Shown: positions 60,993 to 64,000 of the stretch, one piece after another
How positions within the stretch are numbered: the stretch's first letter is position 1
Layout of the letters: every line of letters begins with the position of its first letter
Assembly (NCBI GenBank): GCA_020073245.1
Contig: JAIQFQ010000005.1
Coordinates: 54,181 to 118,180, forward strand
DNA length: 64,000 nucleotides
Direction: 5' to 3'
DNA from: Terriglobia bacterium
GTDB lineage: Bacteria; Acidobacteriota; Thermoanaerobaculia; Thermoanaerobaculales; Thermoanaerobaculaceae
Made by a program: the position numbers and the translations under genes
Notes under the pieces: generated by a model
Told to the model about the DNA's origin: nothing
Database searches by the model: none
Seen by the model: the letters and a program-made list of their open reading frames with translations, nothing else

Positions 60993-61210
60993 ACCCTTAT
61001 CGAGCGCTCAGCGGCAAGGAGATCGTCGCTGCGCTGAAGCGCCATGGCTTCGAGGTGATCCGCACGCGTGGCAGTCATCAGTATCTGCGTCATCCCGACG
61101 GGCGTGCCACGGTGGTGCCGGTTCACTCGGGCGAGACTATCGGTCGGGGGCTCATGGCCAAGATCCTCCGCGACACCGAACTGTCTCATGAGCAACTCGC
61201 CGGCCAGTAG
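60989..61210 (+). CDS. hicA: Cassette 15, gene 2: HicA toxin
   Basis: 73 aa. GKEIVAALKRHGFEVIRTRGSHQYLRHPDGRATVVPVH has the dsRBD-like fold with the catalytic His (H30). mRNA interferase neutralised by HicB. Confidence 0.92.
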   Translation: MNPYRALSGKEIVAALKRHGFEVIRTRGSHQYLRHPDGRATVVPVHSGETIGRGLMAKILRDTELSHEQLAGQ

Positions 61211-61216
61211 CTTGCG

Positions 61217-61311
61217 GCCTAACCAGCCGTTGCAGCCGACTGTCACTCGCCTGCAGGTCGGCGCTGCGCGCTGGGCAGGCTCGCGCCAGCGGCTGAACGG
61301 CGGCGTTAGCT
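61217..61311 (+). repeat. attC 15 (95 bp)
   Basis: GCCTAAC ... GTTAGCT. Bases 61306-61308 also form the reverse-strand stop codon of brnA. Confidence 0.85.
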
Positions 61312-61566
61312 GGCCCTTTTGAGTTCCTCACGAATGATGCGGCGCAACTTCAACTCCAGCGCGTCCCGGCTCGCGCTCATGTGCTCGCGAAGGGCCTCGT
61401 TGATGAGGCTCTGGTAGTTCCCGCCACCCCGTCGATGAACCTCGTCCCGGAACCAGCCCAGCACGTCGTTGTCGATGCGGATCGTGATCCTGGTCTTGCC
61501 TGGAGCCGGCTTGACCACGGGTCCCCGCTTGCCACCAGCGAAGTCGTATTCGCTCTTCATCGCCAT
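61306..61566 (-). CDS. brnA: Cassette 16, gene 2: BrnA antitoxin
   Basis: 86 aa. KTRITIRIDNDVLGWFRDEVHRRGGGNYQSLINEALREHM is the BrnA/ribbon-helix-helix region. On the minus strand, downstream of brnT with a 10-base overlap. Its TAA lies in the attC 15 core. Confidence 0.9.
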   Translation of the reverse strand: MAMKSEYDFAGGKRGPVVKPAPGKTRITIRIDNDVLGWFRDEVHRRGGGNYQSLINEALREHMSASRDALELKLRRIIREELKRAS

Positions 61567-61829
61567 TCCCCATACTGCCGCGCTTCGCGGCGGGTTGCCT
61601 TGCGGGCCGAGATGAGGCGGATCTTCTCGGAGCGCCAGGTGTACACGACCACAAGAACCCTGCCAAGTGGGTCCATGCCTAGGGTTAGGAACCGCTCCTC
61701 CGAAGCACTCGCCGCGTCAGGTATCGTGATGGCGTGCTCGTCCTCGAGGGCCAGAGCGGCGTCGGCGAAGTCCACTCCGTGCTTGCCCAGGTTGGCTTCG
61801 GCCTTCTTAGGGTCCCACTCGAACCTCAC
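61557..61829 (-). CDS. brnT: Cassette 16, gene 1: BrnT toxin
   Basis: 90 aa from the GTG at 61829; an ATG at 61859 would add ten residues. VRFEWDPKKAEANLGKHGVDFADA and RVLVVVYTWRSEKIRLISARKATRREARQYGEW are the BrnT RelE-like toxin. The cassette is inserted opposite to the direction of the others, so it needs its own promoter. Confidence 0.92.
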   Translation of the reverse strand: MRFEWDPKKAEANLGKHGVDFADAALALEDEHAITIPDAASASEERFLTLGMDPLGRVLVVVYTWRSEKIRLISARKATRREARQYGEWR

Positions 61830-61868
61830 CGGGTCAGTATATGCACGTTGTCTGTACATGTCAAGGCC

Positions 61869-61996
61869 AGCTAACCAGCGCTTGCAGTGGACCGGCCACA
61901 CGCCTCGCCAAGTTCTCCGACGGGCGGTGTCGAGGGGTAAGCTAGTCCAATGCTAAGGGTGAAAGTGGCCGGCCCACTGCAAGCGCTGCGTTAGGT
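61869..61996 (+). repeat. attC 16 (128 bp)
   Basis: AGCTAAC ... GTTAGGT. Left core complements GTTAGCT of its own cassette. Confidence 0.9.
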
Positions 61997-62049
61997 GCCA
62001 GAACGCTCAGACTGGGCTATGATCACTGGAGGCTGCTTGGGGGGTCGAT

Positions 62050-62271
62050 ATGCAGGTGCAGTTCACAGCGGTATTTCAGCAGGTCCCCGAAGGCTACATC
62101 GCCTTCGTTGAGGAACTTCCGGGCGCCAACGCCCAGGCCGCGACCCTTGAGGAAGCGCGCCGGCAGCTCGAGGAAGCGGTCGCCTTGATCCTCGAAGCGA
62201 ATCGCGATCTCGCGGAGGAACAGCTGCGTGGCGTTGAGGTCATTCGGGAACCTCTCAGGCTTACTGCGTGA
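62050..62271 (+). CDS. hicB: Cassette 17, gene 1: HicB-like antitoxin
   Basis: 73 aa. FTAVFQQVPEGYIAFVEELPGANAQAATLEEARRQLEEAVALILEANRD is the HicB-like fold. Overlaps hicA by GTGA. Confidence 0.88.
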   Translation: MQVQFTAVFQQVPEGYIAFVEELPGANAQAATLEEARRQLEEAVALILEANRDLAEEQLRGVEVIREPLRLTA

Positions 62272-62459
62272 AGCGGGTCGATCTCATCAGTCACCTTGAG
62301 GCCAATGGTTGTGAGTTTCTCCGTGAGGGCGCGAACCTTACGGTCTATGTCAACCGGCTGGCCCGAAAGACCTCAACGGTCCCGAGGCACCGCGAGATCA
62401 ACGATTTCCTGGCTCGGAAGATCTGCCGCGACTTGGGAGTGACGGAGCCTGGCACCTAA
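62268..62459 (+). CDS. hicA: Cassette 17, gene 2: HicA-like, catalytic His replaced
   Basis: 63 aa, GTG start. KRVDLISHLEANGCEFLREGANLTVYVNRLARKTSTVPRHREIND fits HicA, but the catalytic His of the GxNHT/GSH site is Leu (L24, codon CTT; CAT is one base away). The toxin is probably inactive unless another residue takes over. Stop in the attC core. Confidence 0.8.
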   Translation: MKRVDLISHLEANGCEFLREGANLTVYVNRLARKTSTVPRHREINDFLARKICRDLGVTEPGT

Positions 62460-62584
62460 CAGCGGTTTGCAGTGAACGGCGCTGGCCGCCCTGGCGGACT
62501 CGGTGGTCTATCCTCGTGGCATGGTCCGTGGTGTCCCATGCGTCTACCGGTTACCCGTGCCGCCGCTGAAACCGGGCGTTAGGC
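62454..62584 (+). repeat. attC 17 (131 bp)
   Basis: ACCTAAC ... GTTAGGC, same type as attC 11. Left core complements GTTAGGT. Confidence 0.9.
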
Positions 62585-62593
62585 AGCACTAGC

Positions 62594-63031
62594 ATGGCCA
62601 TAAGGTCAAAGGCCGGAAACGTTGCGGTTCTCGCGCTCGGTATCATCCTTCTGGCGTGGGCCGCGAGCGCGCTCCTTGAGGCCGCGATCCGCAGGGTACA
62701 ACTCACCGGTTTCTCGGTTGTCGCCTCCATCGCCATCGCGCTTCTTGGCTGGTGGTGCCTCCGGGGATCAATATCGAACCTGAAGGCACAGAGCTCGCCG
62801 GCTCCAGTCGGCACCTGGCTCCGCGCCGCCGTGGCGGCAGACGCTGTGGCGATCTTGGCCTTCGTGGTGGGGTCGGTCGGCTTTCTCTTGCTTGGCGAGC
62901 AGCAGACTTCGGTCTTCCACAAGCTCGGCGTCGTGTGCATCGGTGGGCTTCTCGCTGCGCTGTTGGCCGTGCCGTTTCTCGCAGTCGCGTGGCTGGTTAC
63001 TGCACGTAGGAGAGCAAATGGTGCTGCCTAA
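62594..63031 (+). CDS. Cassette 18: membrane protein, unknown function
   Basis: 145 aa. About four helices (VAVLALGIILLAWAASALLEA, FSVVASIAIALLGWWCL, ADAVAILAFVVGSVGFLLLG, GGLLAALLAVPFLAVAWLVT). ATG ten bases after the core, with no obvious ribosome site. Stop in the attC core. Confidence 0.55.
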   Translation: MAIRSKAGNVAVLALGIILLAWAASALLEAAIRRVQLTGFSVVASIAIALLGWWCLRGSISNLKAQSSPAPVGTWLRAAVAADAVAILAFVVGSVGFLLLGEQQTSVFHKLGVVCIGGLLAALLAVPFLAVAWLVTARRRANGAA

Positions 63032-63123
63032 CAGCGCGTTGCAGCCGCCCCACCCGGCTGTCACGCCGCGTGCAGAGGCACGCGTCGCGCCAGCCGGCGT
63101 GCTGCTGAAGCGCAGCGTTAGGC
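63026..63123 (+). repeat. attC 18 (98 bp)
   Basis: GCCTAAC ... GTTAGGC, a hybrid: left part like the 98-bp type, right part (CTGCTGAAGCGCAGC) like the 126-bp type. Confidence 0.85.
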
Positions 63124-63134
63124 GCGGGCTACAT

Positions 63135-63953
63135 ATGGGTGTCATGGTCTTGGTTCCAGTCTTTGCTCTTGCTTTCCAACAGCCTTCCTTGTCCGGCAAG
63201 TGGACCCTTCTGAACTCTCCAGTCACGGTGGAAGCGACGCTTCTGGAGTCAGAGCCAGCGACAGCCGAGTTCATGGCGTCCTTCGTTTTCGTGCTCGCGG
63301 TCAGTGACTCCAAGGCCACATGGAACATCCAAACATATCTGATCGCAGTTGAGGACTTGCCGGACGCCTTGAAGCTCCTCCGTGCGAGTGTGGCGTGGCG
63401 GCCGCCCTACTTGTTTGTGCGGGAGGAATGCGGAGGTGGCAACGCATGGGGCTGCAACAAGGAGACGGTGTTTGAGGTGGCGAGCGGCCGCGCTCGCCGG
63501 GTCGGCGCATTCATCGTAGGGGAGAAACCCCGAGAAGCCCCCCAGTCCCTACGAGACCGGCACTTCTGGGACTGGTACGACAAGCTGGAGGACGCCAAGC
63601 TCGGATTGTGCCACGCTCTGAGCCCTGGTTTCGAGATCGCCCTTAGTCCTAAAGGCAAGCGCACGCTGGTTGATCGTGAAGCGACCTGGTCCAGCAACCA
63701 ACCCGAGTACAAGAAGAGGTGGGCTCTGATCGACACCTGGCTCGCTCAGGACTCGGTCGCCGATGATGAGGCCATGGCGGCGATCATCTTCAATGCCGTC
63801 TTGGCCGAGTACTGCGGCATGCGGGCTCAGGTCGATGATCTGGTGGGCAGGGTGACACCGCGTCTTGCAGCAGACCAGCGCGGCGGCCTCCAGGAGGCGC
63901 TACGCCTAGCCGTTCCGTTGGAGAACCCGAGTGCCTGGCGAGGAAGGCACTAG
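63135..63953 (+). CDS. Cassette 19: exported protein, unknown function
   Basis: 272 aa from the ATG at 63135. Short signal-like start (VMVLVPVFALAFQQ). Mature part SGKWTLLNSPVTVEATLLE, then CGGGNAWGCNKETVFEV and WDWYDKLEDAKLGLCHALSPGFEIALS. No family recognised. Confidence 0.55.
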   Translation: MGVMVLVPVFALAFQQPSLSGKWTLLNSPVTVEATLLESEPATAEFMASFVFVLAVSDSKATWNIQTYLIAVEDLPDALKLLRASVAWRPPYLFVREECGGGNAWGCNKETVFEVASGRARRVGAFIVGEKPREAPQSLRDRHFWDWYDKLEDAKLGLCHALSPGFEIALSPKGKRTLVDREATWSSNQPEYKKRWALIDTWLAQDSVADDEAMAAIIFNAVLAEYCGMRAQVDDLVGRVTPRLAADQRGGLQEALRLAVPLENPSAWRGRH

Positions 63954-63971
63954 GAGGGCAGTTGGCCCCGC

Positions 63972-64000
63972 GCCTAACCGGCGGTTGCAGCCGTCCCACT
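63972..64000 (+). repeat. attC 19, cut by the window edge
   Basis: GCCTAAC followed by CGGCGGTTGCAGCCGTCCCA, the start of a 98-bp site. The array goes on beyond the window. Confidence 0.8.

Overview
This is a GC-rich (roughly 65-70 %) bacterial chromosome segment. It has genes for an LPS-bearing double-membrane cell: KDO synthesis (kdsA, kdsB), a LolA-type carrier, a BamE-like and several other lipoproteins, and MurJ. The housekeeping genes (mutS, nagZ, queC, tsaB, rimI, ssb, HU, pyrG, purH, pepA) together with the dispersed-repeat style would suit Acidobacteriota or a related deep-branching diderm. That placement is an inference; no rRNA is present to settle it.

Layout. 1-2000: small orphan genes (lipoprotein, membrane protein, HNH nuclease) ending at a tRNA/tmRNA-like 3' end without a 5' half, possibly an old island boundary. 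2000-19300: core genes (endonuclease V, glycosyltransferase, asparagine synthase, ssb, murJ-dtd, M50 protease-HU, rimI-tsaB, mutS-nagZ-queC, a ClpX-like ATPase). 19600-22270: a short minus-strand array of integron cassettes without an integrase, ending at an attI-like site. 22800-39700: core metabolism and envelope genes. 39700-47840: an autoproteolytic XRE-S24 repressor divergent from the mutasome operon imuA-imuB-dnaE2, whose three coding regions are all enlarged in frame by repeats; dnaE2 also contains an IVS-like element with its own four-helix-bundle gene. 49600-64000: an integron integrase followed by attI and at least 19 cassettes, running off the right edge.

The two cassette arrays point outward from a 28.6-kb core. 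Each starts at nearly the same 63-bp attI-like sequence (50846-50908, and 22270-22208 on the other strand; 58 of 63 positions identical). intI lies upstream of attI in the same direction as the array, the less common 'inverted' integrase arrangement. The cassettes carry toxin-antitoxin pairs (HicBA twice, BrnTA, DUF4160/DUF2442 twice), small membrane proteins and lipoproteins, a diacylglycerol kinase, a metallo-beta-lactamase-fold lipoprotein and, most interesting, a three-gene cassette (52326-53712) with two small related HTH proteins followed by a TIR-like protein with an intact candidate catalytic Glu. That cassette is the best candidate for an undescribed defence system.

A second theme is a family of 7-bp-period tandem repeats of several different sequences, placed as inverted pairs in gene-to-gene junctions and inside imuA, imuB and dnaE2.
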